From: Gammaproteobacteria bacterium
GTDB taxonomy: Bacteria > Pseudomonadota > Gammaproteobacteria > Pseudomonadales > Azotimanducaceae
NCBI GenBank assembly: GCA_012960535.1
Contig: DUBB01000040.1
Span: 18,076 to 81,426 of the forward strand
Length of the DNA: 63,351 nt
Direction of reading: 5' to 3'
Positions 7,428 to 16,692 of this stretch are shown piece after piece. The notes beneath the pieces are model-generated. The model searched no databases. It was not told the DNA's origin and saw nothing but the letters and a program-made list of their open reading frames with translations. The stretch's first letter is position 1. Each line of letters starts with the position of its first letter. Position numbers and translations under genes: made by a program.

Positions 7428-8495
7428 CTATGCTGGAACTTTACGATAATCGGCCGTGAGTGACTCGATTTTTTCTGAGCGCAGCGCGGTCAGTTGGGCC
7501 AGTATTGCGATGGCAATTTCCGCTGGCGTCTTGCTGCCGATCGGCAGACCAACCGGGGCGTGCAGTCGATTAATCTGAGCATCAGTTAAATCCAGCTGTT
7601 TCAGCCTTTTTCGGCGATTCTCAGAAGTTTTCCTGGATCCCATGGCACCGATGAAATAGGCCTGGGTGGTCAGCGCCTCCATCAGTCCCATATCGTCAAT
7701 TCTAGGGTCATGAGTCAAGGCAATGATGGCTGAAAACTGATCATTTGCCTGGGCCCTGACCACATCGTCCGGCATACCGGTAATAAGTTGGATACCCTCG
7801 ACTGGCCATTGTTCCATTAGATGCTCCCGGGGATCACAGACGATAACGTGATAGTCCAGCGCTTTAGCCATTTCAGCCAGATACTGAGACACCTGGCCAC
7901 AGCCTATCAGGACAAGCTGGTAGCGAGGACCGTAAGTCTGGGTCATTGATTTCTCACCGGCGACTGAAGTATTAGAAAACTCACCATTAAATCTAAGATG
8001 CTGGAAACGCTGCCTGTTTTCGACGGTCATATCACCTGTAGCAATATCCACTGTTCGTTCAATGCAGTTGCGGGCTTCCAGGCGGCTCAGTACCTGCTCT
8101 AATACAGGGAGATGCCTTTTGTCCGGGAAGGGCTCAACAACCACATGTAGCTGCCCACCGCAGGGCAGGCCAAGTTTCTCCGTCTCGGCCTGGGTTACGC
8201 CGTATACCAGGACTTCCGGGGTGTCGCGGGCCATGGTGCCATCCTGAAGCTTGTCAAGGAGGTCTTCTTCAATACAGCCACCAGACAGTGAACCCGCTAG
8301 ATGGCCCTGGGAATTACAGCACAGCAGAGAGCCTATTGGTCGGGGCGATGAACCCCAGGTTTTAACAACAGTGCAGAGCCAGCTGGCTTGGCCATCCGAC
8401 ACCCAGTTGGTGAGTTGTTTTAGGACCTGTTGGTCGGCATTTTCCATTGGCATGGCACAAACGGTTACAATAAAAGGATGAACTCCAGTGTACAT
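7428..8495 (-). CDS. XdhC/CoxI family molybdoenzyme maturation protein (355 aa)
   Basis: Two-domain XdhC family: an N-terminal XdhC/CoxI domain with conserved TWGSSPRPIGSLL and a glycine-rich LSGGCIEE, then a C-terminal Rossmann domain with LVLIGCGQVSQYLAE. XdhC binds the molybdenum cofactor, promotes its sulfuration and inserts it into xanthine dehydrogenase-like enzymes. The start is uncertain: ATG at 8495 gives the longest frame, while ATGs at 8453 and 8447 are closer to the conserved part and no strong ribosome site distinguishes them. It is cotranscribed with mocA and divergent from the rhomboid gene, 35 bp away. Confidence 0.9.
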   Translation of the reverse strand: MYTGVHPFIVTVCAMPMENADQQVLKQLTNWVSDGQASWLCTVVKTWGSSPRPIGSLLCCNSQGHLAGSLSGGCIEEDLLDKLQDGTMARDTPEVLVYGVTQAETEKLGLPCGGQLHVVVEPFPDKRHLPVLEQVLSRLEARNCIERTVDIATGDMTVENRQRFQHLRFNGEFSNTSVAGEKSMTQTYGPRYQLVLIGCGQVSQYLAEMAKALDYHVIVCDPREHLMEQWPVEGIQLITGMPDDVVRAQANDQFSAIIALTHDPRIDDMGLMEALTTQAYFIGAMGSRKTSENRRKRLKQLDLTDAQINRLHAPVGLPIGSKTPAEIAIAILAQLTALRSEKIESLTADYRKVPA

Positions 8496-8530
8496 CTTTT
8501 TTAACTATTTGTGATCAGTTTGAAGCCTTT

Positions 8531-9424
8531 ATGAATGAACATCTCTACGCCGCCATGCAGTTACCCTCCGATCTTGATTTGCAGGGTTTCTCAGCGTTTC
8601 TGAAAGCCAGGAATATTCAGCATCGTATTACCCTGGTAGGCGTTGAGCAGGTGATATGGGTGGGGTCGCACATAGAGCAAGCTCAGCTGGTTTCTTTTTT
8701 CCAGCAATGGCAGCAGGATAACCGATTATCGGGGCAGCGACCATCGGAGCAGTCAACGCTGATTTCGGCAGTGGGTCGGTTGCGCGTCAATGCTGCCCGC
8801 TTTCCTCTGACTATCGGCTTGCTGTTGGCGAATCTGGTTGCATTCCCACTGGGTCTGGCTGCCAGCAATGGCGAGCATGGTGAATTATTCCAGAATATGA
8901 TGCTGGTCGCTTTTGAAATAAGAGGCGATCGGATTTACTTTGCGGATCTGGCTTATACTCTTGATAGTGGTCAGTACTGGCGTTTACTATCACCCATGTT
9001 GATTCATTTTGGCTGGTTGCATCTGACTTTCAATTTGCTCTGGGTGTGGGAGATCGGACGAAGGATAGAATTCCTGCATGGCGCTTCAAGGTTTATTCTA
9101 TTGACCCTGTTCAGTGGTTTGCTGGCTAATCTGGGTCAGTACTGGCTAACCGGTGTTTCATTATTTGGTGGCATGTCGGGTGTTCTGTTTGGCTTCATTG
9201 GCTACTGTATGGTCTGGGATACCTTTTCAACAGGGCGACGGTTCGGTATTGCCCGTTCTATCTATATCGGCATGCTGGTGTTCCTGGTCATCGGCTTCAC
9301 CGGGGCTTTCGATTCGCTCGGGTTGGGGAATCTAGCCAATGGCGCTCATCTGGGGGGGCTTATTGCCGGGGTCATCACGGCGGGGGCAGCAATGCTGTTG
9401 AAACTGAATATTAATCGAAGCTGA
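8531..9424 (+). CDS. rhomboid family intramembrane serine protease (297 aa)
   Basis: A soluble N-terminal region of about 85 residues is followed by about six transmembrane helices. The catalytic Ser216 is in GGMSGVLFG and the catalytic His273 in NGAHLGG; the upstream HLTFN matches the conserved HxxxN of rhomboid helix 2. Both catalytic residues are intact, so it should be an active intramembrane protease cleaving single-pass membrane proteins. The overall plan resembles GlpG. It is not next to glpR/glpE. The 3' end overlaps the convergent DUF2797 gene by 14 nt. Confidence 0.92.
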   Translation: MNEHLYAAMQLPSDLDLQGFSAFLKARNIQHRITLVGVEQVIWVGSHIEQAQLVSFFQQWQQDNRLSGQRPSEQSTLISAVGRLRVNAARFPLTIGLLLANLVAFPLGLAASNGEHGELFQNMMLVAFEIRGDRIYFADLAYTLDSGQYWRLLSPMLIHFGWLHLTFNLLWVWEIGRRIEFLHGASRFILLTLFSGLLANLGQYWLTGVSLFGGMSGVLFGFIGYCMVWDTFSTGRRFGIARSIYIGMLVFLVIGFTGAFDSLGLGNLANGAHLGGLIAGVITAGAAMLLKLNINRS

Positions 9425-10232
9425 AGTCGACCAGGTAGCCGGTGTACTTGCGCATATTGATTACGCAGTGATCCAGTATCAGGTACTGGCCTTTAATCCC
9501 CAGTAACTGGCCTTCGAGCAGAGGTTGTTTCTCTAAATTGTGTGATTTTACCTTTTCCGGGTAAGACAGAACCGGATATTCAAATTGCTGAACCGGTGCA
9601 TCCAGTACGAATTGAATGGCCTGTAGGCCATAGGTATTCTGGAGGTTTGTCAGAGCGGAGGCAGTAAGTTCGAATAACTGTTCTCGTTTACTGATTAAGT
9701 CAACTTTGTCACTGCTGCCTTTCAGGAGTTTCTGCCAGTGGGTTCGGTCACTGACATGCTCCTTGAAGGCAACTTCGACCAGTCCGGACTGGTATCGGCT
9801 GGCCACGGACATGATTACCATGGCCTGATGGGCACCTTGATCAAGCCAGCGGGTAGGGAGATTGGTTTCCCGGGTAATACCGACCTTCAGACCGGAAGAA
9901 TTTGCCAGGTATATTTTATGGGTTTTCATACAGAAGTTACTGGCGAAGGCCGGATCTCGGCAGGTCCCCAGGCTGTGATGGCAGCGTTCAGGGCTGACAA
10001 TACAGATGTCGCATTCTGCCAGTTGTTTGAAGCACGGGTAGCAATATCCCTGGCTGAAGCTTTTGTTGGTCTTGCGGCCGCAATTCTGGCAGCGAATTTC
10101 TTCAAGAAATTGAATCCGAATGGTTTGCCCAATAAGAGGGTTAAGGTGTAACTGCTGGGCATCCAGGCGCAGCTGATACTGCACCGTTGGTCCGGGGCTG
10201 CAGGCCATTTTCTTGAGTTTTCCGCGCATCAC
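9411..10232 (-). CDS. DUF2797 family protein (273 aa)
   Basis: Conserved protein of unknown function. A cysteine-rich zinc-binding region (RCQNCGRK ... CYPCF ... CDIC ... CHHSLGTC, about residues 47-94) is followed by KIYLANSSGLKVGITRE, a GIY-YIG-like segment characteristic of the family. No signal peptide or membrane segment. The gene is divergent from pepN with 232 bp between, an arrangement I recall from other gammaproteobacteria. Start is ATG at 10232 or the adjacent ATG at 10229. Nothing in the sequence defines a reaction. Confidence 0.85.
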   Translation of the reverse strand: MMRGKLKKMACSPGPTVQYQLRLDAQQLHLNPLIGQTIRIQFLEEIRCQNCGRKTNKSFSQGYCYPCFKQLAECDICIVSPERCHHSLGTCRDPAFASNFCMKTHKIYLANSSGLKVGITRETNLPTRWLDQGAHQAMVIMSVASRYQSGLVEVAFKEHVSDRTHWQKLLKGSSDKVDLISKREQLFELTASALTNLQNTYGLQAIQFVLDAPVQQFEYPVLSYPEKVKSHNLEKQPLLEGQLLGIKGQYLILDHCVINMRKYTGYLVDFSFD

Positions 10233-10419
10233 GGCATGTTAACAGATATCAGGGCATAGCGATGATTTAGGCCTTTGTGCTGGTGCTGGATACCAGCCAT
10301 CAGTAAAATCCCATCGAGTCCAGCGCTCGTGTAAAATCGAGGCTTGGAATTTTCCAGTGACCTGATGCTATGGGCTGAAAAGTTGCAGTTAACAGTAATA
10401 CAACGATACGGTTAACAAC

Positions 10420-10451
10420 AAACGAACAAACGAACAAACGAACAAACGAAC
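10420..10451. repeat. octanucleotide tandem repeat AAACGAAC x4 in the pepN leader
   Basis: Four perfect copies at 10420-10427, 10428-10435, 10436-10443 and 10444-10451, ending one base before the AGAAGGA ribosome site and 13 bp before the pepN ATG. Perfect identity of all copies implies recent slippage. Copy-number change would alter the leader but not the reading frame. Confidence 0.97.
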
Positions 10452-10464
10452 AGAAGGACAAGAG

Positions 10465-13158
10465 ATGCAGCAAGGAGAGCCTAAGACCGTACGGCTAGAC
10501 GATTATCAGGTACCCCCTTTTATCATTGAAGCAACTCAGTTGCATGTGGATATCACTGAGCAGGTTACCAGGGTATCCGCCACGCTGGAAATCAAGAGAA
10601 ACCCGCAAGATGCTGCTGCTTCAAGGCCATTGCAGCTCGATGGTGGCAAGGCACTGGTGACCAGGAAACTGGCTATTGATGGCCGGGAACTGATGTCCAA
10701 TGAATACAATATTGAAGGTGAAACATTGTTCATCACGGATCCGCCGGAACAATTCACCCTGACCAGCCTGGTGGAGATTAAACCCCAGGAAAATCTGGCT
10801 TTGGAGGGTCTTTATAGATCGGGTGACATGTTCTGCAGCCAGTGTGAAGCCGAGGGCTTTCGTAATATCACCTGGTATATGGACCGCCCTGATGTCATGG
10901 CACCATTCGAAACGACTATCGTTGCAGACAAAGGCAATTTTCCGGTTCTGCTGTCAAATGGCAACGCTGTAGCACGCGGAGAACAGGGTGACAGACACTG
11001 GGTGACCTGGCGCGATCCTTTCAAGAAGCCCGCCTATCTGTTTGCTCTGGTTGCGGGTGATCTTGACTATGTAGAAGATGAGTTTGTGACCATGAGTGGT
11101 CGAAAAATTGTGCTGCAGATTTTTACAGAATCCCACAATATCGATAAAGTCGATTTTGCCATGGTCAGCCTGAAACACTCGATGGCCTGGGACGAGAAGT
11201 TCTATGGTCGAGAATATGACCTGGACATATTTATGATCGTGGCGGTGGAAAGTTTCAATATGGGGGCAATGGAAAACAAGGGATTGAATGTATTTAATAC
11301 TTCCTGCGTTTTGGCGCGGCCTGATACCACCACGGATGCCGGTTACCAGCGGGTTGAGAGCGTTATTGCTCATGAATATTTTCATAACTGGTCGGGCAAT
11401 CGAGTGACCTGCAGAGACTGGTTTCAGCTGAGCTTGAAAGAGGGTTTTACCGTGTTCCGGGATCAGCAGTTTTCCGCTTTTATGGGATCAGCCGCAGTTT
11501 CTCGGATGAATGATGTATCCGCTCTGCGAACAGCACAGTTTCCTGAAGATGCGGGTCCCATGGCGCATTCCATTCGTCCTGATGCTTATATGGAAATCAA
11601 TAACTTCTATACGGCCACGGTGTATGAGAAGGGTGCAGAAGTTGTGCGCATGATCAGTACGTTGATTGGTGCGCAAGGCTTCCGCAAAGGTACAGATCTA
11701 TACTTTGAACGCCACGACGGCCAGGCAGTGACCACGGATGATTTCGTCACGGCCATGGAGGATGCAAACGGGGTTGACCTTAACCAGTTTCGGCGCTGGT
11801 ATAGTCAGGCAGGGACACCCCAATTGAGCGTTGTAGGAACCTACCATGCTGATCGTCAGTGTTACCAGTTGACGGTGCGGCAAACCTGTCCGCCGACGCC
11901 GGGGCAGACTGAAAAAGCCCCTTTTCATCTGCCACTGGCAGTGGGCCTGTTGGGTAGTGAAGGACAGGATCTGGTGTTTGGCCTGGCAGGTTCAGAGCCC
12001 GCGTTCATAGAGCAGCAGCCTGATCTGTTCACCATGGTGCTGTCGGTGACCGAATCGGAGCAGGTATTTGAACTGGTGAATGTGAGTGAGCCACCGGTGC
12101 CATCTTTGTTACGTGGGTTTTCTGCGCCCGTGAAATTAGAGTTTGCCTATAGTCGGGATGAACTCATGTTTCTGATGAGCCATGACAACGATGGTTTCAA
12201 TCGCTGGGAAGCCAGTCAGAGGCTGGCGGTTGACATTATTCTAGAAGGGGTAGAACAGATCCAGGACGGAAAACCGCTAGCAATCGATTCGAGATTGTTT
12301 AAGGCCATGGAGTTGAATTTAGCGGATGCGCTGAATCGTGATCAGGATGCCAGTATTGATAAAGCCATGATAGCCAACATGATGGTATTACCATCCGAAA
12401 CTTATCTCGCTGAGTTGTTTGAGGTGGCCGATATAGATGCGATACACCAGGCTCGAGAACAGGTGGCATGCGAGATTGCCACCTGCTTGAAGGGACCCTT
12501 GCTCAGGGTCTATAAAATGAATGACCAGCAGGGTGAATACATTGCCAGTGCAGAGGCGATCGCGAGCCGGTCTCTGCGAAATGCAGCACTGGCGTACTTG
12601 ATGAAACCAGTGGATACAGAACTGGTTTCCCTGTGTGCAGCGCAGTTCAATAAAGCCAGTAACATGACCGATACCAGTGCGGCAATTCGGGCATTGGTGA
12701 ATTCCAGTAATACGGCTGCGCAGACAGTTAAGCACAAGGCGCTGGTGGAATTTTATAATCGTTGGGCTGACGAGGCCCTGGTGATCGATCAGTGGTTTGC
12801 GATTCAGGCGAGTTGCCCGCTGCCGGGTGCGTTGGCGCGTGTTAAGGCACTGATGCAACACCCCGCTTTTGATATGAAAAACCCCAATCGAATGCGTTCT
12901 CTACTGGCCTCTTTTGCATCACAGAACACGGTTAATTTCCATCTTTTGGATGGCTCAGGGTATGCCTTTCTGGCTGATTGCGTGATCGAGTTGGATAGCT
13001 TTAATCCTCAGATCGCGGCACGAATGTTGACGCCGTTAACGCGCTGGCGCAAGCTCGATGGGACTCGGCAGGCGCTGATGAAAAGCCAGTTGCAGAAGAT
13101 ACTGGATGCCGGTGATTTATCAAGGGATGTGTTCGAAGTCGTAACAAAGAGTTTGTAA
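10465..13158 (+). CDS. pepN: aminopeptidase N
   Basis: M1-family zinc aminopeptidase that removes N-terminal residues from peptides in the cytosol. The substrate-binding GAMEN is at residues 267-271 and the zinc motif HEYFH at 303-307 with the downstream Glu in LKEGFTVF. The full four-domain length (897 aa) is close to E. coli PepN (870 aa). The start at ATG 10465 is supported by AGAAGGA at 10452-10458. The leader contains a perfect four-copy octamer repeat. The gene converges on batD, with a degenerate 14-bp repeat array in the 90 bp between them. Confidence 0.98.
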   Translation: MQQGEPKTVRLDDYQVPPFIIEATQLHVDITEQVTRVSATLEIKRNPQDAAASRPLQLDGGKALVTRKLAIDGRELMSNEYNIEGETLFITDPPEQFTLTSLVEIKPQENLALEGLYRSGDMFCSQCEAEGFRNITWYMDRPDVMAPFETTIVADKGNFPVLLSNGNAVARGEQGDRHWVTWRDPFKKPAYLFALVAGDLDYVEDEFVTMSGRKIVLQIFTESHNIDKVDFAMVSLKHSMAWDEKFYGREYDLDIFMIVAVESFNMGAMENKGLNVFNTSCVLARPDTTTDAGYQRVESVIAHEYFHNWSGNRVTCRDWFQLSLKEGFTVFRDQQFSAFMGSAAVSRMNDVSALRTAQFPEDAGPMAHSIRPDAYMEINNFYTATVYEKGAEVVRMISTLIGAQGFRKGTDLYFERHDGQAVTTDDFVTAMEDANGVDLNQFRRWYSQAGTPQLSVVGTYHADRQCYQLTVRQTCPPTPGQTEKAPFHLPLAVGLLGSEGQDLVFGLAGSEPAFIEQQPDLFTMVLSVTESEQVFELVNVSEPPVPSLLRGFSAPVKLEFAYSRDELMFLMSHDNDGFNRWEASQRLAVDIILEGVEQIQDGKPLAIDSRLFKAMELNLADALNRDQDASIDKAMIANMMVLPSETYLAELFEVADIDAIHQAREQVACEIATCLKGPLLRVYKMNDQQGEYIASAEAIASRSLRNAALAYLMKPVDTELVSLCAAQFNKASNMTDTSAAIRALVNSSNTAAQTVKHKALVEFYNRWADEALVIDQWFAIQASCPLPGALARVKALMQHPAFDMKNPNRMRSLLASFASQNTVNFHLLDGSGYAFLADCVIELDSFNPQIAARMLTPLTRWRKLDGTRQALMKSQLQKILDAGDLSRDVFEVVTKSL

Positions 13159-13182
13159 CCGGCTTTTTATTCCTCTGCGACT

Positions 13183-13266
13183 AGTCCCAAGCGAAGAGTC
13201 CCAAGGGAAGAGCCCCGGGTGAATAGCCCTATATTAATGGCCCCATGTTTACAGTCCCATGTTGAG
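13183..13266. repeat. degenerate 14-bp tandem array, about 6 units, spanning the batD stop codon
   Basis: Units begin at 13183, 13197, 13211, 13225, 13239 and 13253, each starting AGTCCC/AGCCC/GGCCCC. The first two differ at one base; later units are more diverged. The array lies between the convergent pepN and batD genes and runs over the batD stop at 13249-13251, so the last BatD residues are built from it. Confidence 0.7.
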
Positions 13267-14898
13267 CTGCTTTGCCAGATGCTGTGGTGAACCTGCTGGC
13301 ACATCGGAGGCGGGTTGGTCCAGCCCTTTTATCGCTTCGGTTAAGGCCTTGCCCTGCCATTCAGCGGTGTTACCCGAGAAGATCGCATTCTCGAGTTCGT
13401 TAAATGCAGCTGCAAACCTGGGTTTGGTTGCTGCCAGGGTGGTTGCTGATTGATGCTGCGGGAAGGCGCTGCGGAGCCAGACCAACAGGCGTTGATGTGC
13501 CTGCTGGGCATCATTTACCTGACAGGCGTTGAGCAGTGCCTGGGCATCGGCTTTGACGGTGTTTTCAACCGGGGCTCGATCCTCACCGGATCTGTTGCCT
13601 GTGCGAGTGCTGTACCAGCCGAGTAGGGTCAACAGCCATGCGGTCAATAAGCCAATACTCAGCCATTTCCAGATTCCTGGGCGCTCGTTCAGCTCCGGGA
13701 CCGGCCCTGTCGAGTCAGCCTTATCCGCAATAACAGGGGAGGCAGGTAGCGTTGCGACCGATGGCTTAATTTCTATCGTTTGTGCCGGGATAATGGCTGT
13801 TTCCTGGCGATCAAGCTGTATATTCCACCAGGGGATGCGGATCTCCGGCAGGGTCAGTTTACCTGGCTGAGTTGGTACTATACCGATGGTGGTGCGACTC
13901 AGGGTGCTGATGCCGGTGCTGGATTCGGTGTCCTCAATGATGGGTTGGTCTACATATATTTTAGTGCCAGGCAGGTCCTGAAGATTAATTTCTGGTAAGA
14001 GCACACCAGAGACGCCATCCATGGACAGGCTGATGACCTGATTGAGCGGGTCTCCGACTCTTATGACTCCTTCAGGAAGGTTTAACTTACTTTTGGCAGT
14101 CAGGTTCTTGCCGGGTAACCAGTGGTCTCCATTGAAAGCCTCGGGAACAGGTCTTACCTCGATAGTATGCCCCGAAGAGATGGCGCTGACTCTTTGTCTG
14201 GCTGAAAACAATCCCCCCCGACCGCGAGTTCCCACAAACGTTTCTTTGGACAGAACCAGCGAACCGCTTTTCTGTGGGAAGATGGCATACTTTTTTTCCA
14301 GTACGTAAAAACGCTTATTATTCAGGATGGTTTCGTAACGTTTTTCTTCTTCCAGAATTTCGACGACAGCATCTTCAAGGTCAGGCGCCGCCGGGAAGTC
14401 ACCGGAGATTGAGTCGGAATAATATAACCGCACGGAGTATATGAGTTGTGCCTGGACATAAGTACTGGCGGCATCCAACACGGTCTCAAAAAACAGAATC
14501 TCCTGCATTTTCTGACGCATGGCGTTGGTTTGTTCGGTGACCCGAATGGTAATCGGCTGGGTCTGTTCATTGTCGATGGTCAGGCTGGGTATTTTCAAAT
14601 TGCCTAGACGCTTTGGTCGCAGGTTCAGGATATAGTCCACATAGGCATGGCTGGTCTGCTGGCCATTGATGAAAGTATAGGAAGAATTTTGATGGCTCTG
14701 GTTATTGACGATGTCAAAATCTTTTTCCAGGCCAGAAAAATCAGGTTGCCCTGGTTGGGAGTCACTGACTCGTATGGTCAGGGTTAACAGATCAAGCTCG
14801 GAAATTCGGGTCCGATCAACGGTTGCAGTTATCCCTGCCTGGGCCTGGCTGACTACCAGGGTGAGGACTAATATAAACCAGTTAAGTGATCTCATCAC
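13249..14898 (-). CDS. batD: BatD-like protein (549 aa)
   Basis: Signal peptide at residues 1-22 (SLNWFILVLTLVVSQAQA), then the BatD periplasmic Ig-like/oxygen-tolerance domains, a transmembrane helix near residue 415 (SIGLLTAWLLTLLGWY) and a short cytoplasmic tail. BatD is the last gene of the moxR-bat operon, 3 bp after the VWA/TPR gene. Bat proteins have been linked to aerotolerance and envelope stress in Bacteroides and Leptospira; the molecular role is unresolved. The 3' end is built from a 14-bp repeat array. Confidence 0.9.
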   Translation of the reverse strand: MMRSLNWFILVLTLVVSQAQAGITATVDRTRISELDLLTLTIRVSDSQPGQPDFSGLEKDFDIVNNQSHQNSSYTFINGQQTSHAYVDYILNLRPKRLGNLKIPSLTIDNEQTQPITIRVTEQTNAMRQKMQEILFFETVLDAASTYVQAQLIYSVRLYYSDSISGDFPAAPDLEDAVVEILEEEKRYETILNNKRFYVLEKKYAIFPQKSGSLVLSKETFVGTRGRGGLFSARQRVSAISSGHTIEVRPVPEAFNGDHWLPGKNLTAKSKLNLPEGVIRVGDPLNQVISLSMDGVSGVLLPEINLQDLPGTKIYVDQPIIEDTESSTGISTLSRTTIGIVPTQPGKLTLPEIRIPWWNIQLDRQETAIIPAQTIEIKPSVATLPASPVIADKADSTGPVPELNERPGIWKWLSIGLLTAWLLTLLGWYSTRTGNRSGEDRAPVENTVKADAQALLNACQVNDAQQAHQRLLVWLRSAFPQHQSATTLAATKPRFAAAFNELENAIFSGNTAEWQGKALTEAIKGLDQPASDVPAGSPQHLAKQLNMGL

Positions 14899-14901
14899 GG
14901 C

Positions 14902-16692
14902 TCACCAATTCCTTTCATAATCTTTTCGGGCAATTTTTCCCTGGCGGACACGGTCATCAAACTGTTTTTCAAATTTTCTCCTCAGTAATCCGCCAGGATC
15001 ATCGGGTACGCGTCGCAGCCATTGCTGCAGGGCCTGTTGTTCTTCAGGGCTAAGTTCACTTTCCTGCGCTTGCGCCTGCTGCTGTTCCTGTTCAGCTTGT
15101 TGCTGCTCTTCGCTGCCCTGTTTTGACTGTTCCGTATCTTCCTGCTGCTCAGGTTGGTTTTCCGATTCCGTATCCTCGCCTGCCTGATCCTGCGATTGTT
15201 CTTCCGGGTCTTGTGATGACTCGTTGCCCTGCTGGGAAGGGTCTTCACTTTCACTTTTCTGCTGCTCATCTGAGTCTTGATCCTGCTCAGACTGCTGTTC
15301 CTGCTGCTGTTGCTGTTTCAGTAGCTGTTCCACCAATGCCTTATTAAAAGCAGCGTCCTCATTATCCGGCTCTGAATCTAAAACCTGTTGATAGCTGGCG
15401 ATGGCCTGCTCGAGTTTTCCCTGCCTGGCCAGGGCATTGCCCAGGTTGTAGCGGTTTTGCTGCGGCGCATGTTTTTCATACAGTTCCGATGCAGTATCGT
15501 AGTCCTCGTTACGGTAGGCCGCGCTCGCCTTCCATTGCGGGTTTGAGAATAGCTGGCTCGCCTGGGCATGTTCTCGGTTGTCAAAGGCGCGCTGACCCTG
15601 CTGGTCTTTGGTAAGCCAGATATCCTGCCACCAATCTGCATAGACGGGTTCAGACGGCGTGACAAGGATCAGCAGCGGCATCCATAACCATCCACGACGG
15701 AATCCGGCAGCAGCCAGGGGTAACAACAGCAGTAATAGGTAGGGGCCCCTTTCTATCCACAGGTCAAAATTTCGCTCCACCTCCCTGAATATTTGGTCAC
15801 TGAGGATGGTCTCTTCAGTCAGTAGATAATTGAGGTCATCGTCGGTCAGGGTCAGGCGAGAAAAGCGAGCGCTAATCATCTGCGTGAATTGAAGCATCTC
15901 ATCCAGGTTAACAGCTGGAATGATGAGGTTCCCGGAAGGGTCCTTCAGATAACCGCTTCCTCCAGGTACAGTCGCTGTGGTAATCGGTGCTCCCTGGGCC
16001 GTACCAACGGCCAGAATTGCAAGAGGGAACTGATCACGCAGCTTATTGGCAACACTGGCTGTTTCGGCGCGGTCACGAATCTCATCTGTGACAACAAGGA
16101 TACGGCCCGATGAAATACCTGCAGCCGAGAATAATGCATGACTGAGTTCTATGGCGGGCGCAAGTCGGCTCCCAGGAGCAGGCATGATTTCAGGTACTAA
16201 CGAGGGCAGTATTGATATAATCGTATTGGTGTCGTCTGTCAGAGGAACAACGGTATGGGCATCACCCGCAAACACAATCAGCCCAGTGACCCCTTCTTTT
16301 CGAGTTCGCAGTAGATCAGTTAATTTGCGACGTGCGCCTACCAATCGAGTGGGTGCAATGTCAGTCGCATGCATGGACCAGGTTAGGTCAAGGATGATGA
16401 CCAAAGCATCTTCTCTTTCCAGGATGGGTTGGGCGGCCTTTTCCCAGACAGGCCCGGCCAGGGCGAAGGTTGCCACCAGCCAGCCCAGGGCAAGCAGGTA
16501 AAGCGGGTTAGCACCTGGCCTGGTATCGGGTTGCCTTAAGATATGGGATATCAGTAAAGGATCGATGACTTTTTCCCAGGTGGTACCCTTGGCCCTTCTC
16601 TGCCACAAGCCCGTTAATAATAGCAATGCTGGCAGCAGAGCGATCAGCCAGAAGGGCCTGAGGAAATGGAATTCGGCAAGCAACTCGTTCAT
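14902..16692 (-). CDS. VWA-TPR protein, BatB/BatC fusion (596 aa)
   Basis: Two N-terminal transmembrane helices, then a von Willebrand A domain with a variant MIDAS (DLTWSMHATD, about residues 96-105), a third membrane helix near 320-345, a TPR region (NRYNLGNALARQGKLEQAI) and a C-terminal segment of about 100 residues made almost only of Q, E, S and D. This merges BatB (VWA) with BatC (TPR) in one chain, common in gammaproteobacteria. The start codon shares one base with the batA stop, implying translational coupling. Function in the Bat complex is inferred from family and context. Confidence 0.9.
   Translation of the reverse strand: MNELLAEFHFLRPFWLIALLPALLLLTGLWQRRAKGTTWEKVIDPLLISHILRQPDTRPGANPLYLLALGWLVATFALAGPVWEKAAQPILEREDALVIILDLTWSMHATDIAPTRLVGARRKLTDLLRTRKEGVTGLIVFAGDAHTVVPLTDDTNTIISILPSLVPEIMPAPGSRLAPAIELSHALFSAAGISSGRILVVTDEIRDRAETASVANKLRDQFPLAILAVGTAQGAPITTATVPGGSGYLKDPSGNLIIPAVNLDEMLQFTQMISARFSRLTLTDDDLNYLLTEETILSDQIFREVERNFDLWIERGPYLLLLLLPLAAAGFRRGWLWMPLLILVTPSEPVYADWWQDIWLTKDQQGQRAFDNREHAQASQLFSNPQWKASAAYRNEDYDTASELYEKHAPQQNRYNLGNALARQGKLEQAIASYQQVLDSEPDNEDAAFNKALVEQLLKQQQQQEQQSEQDQDSDEQQKSESEDPSQQGNESSQDPEEQSQDQAGEDTESENQPEQQEDTEQSKQGSEEQQQAEQEQQQAQAQESELSPEEQQALQQWLRRVPDDPGGLLRRKFEKQFDDRVRQGKIARKDYERNW

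Noticed and set aside
8500..8530. TGTGATCA near the xdhC/rhomboid boundary as a CRP site
   Set aside because: Only one half-site fits; the second half is missing.
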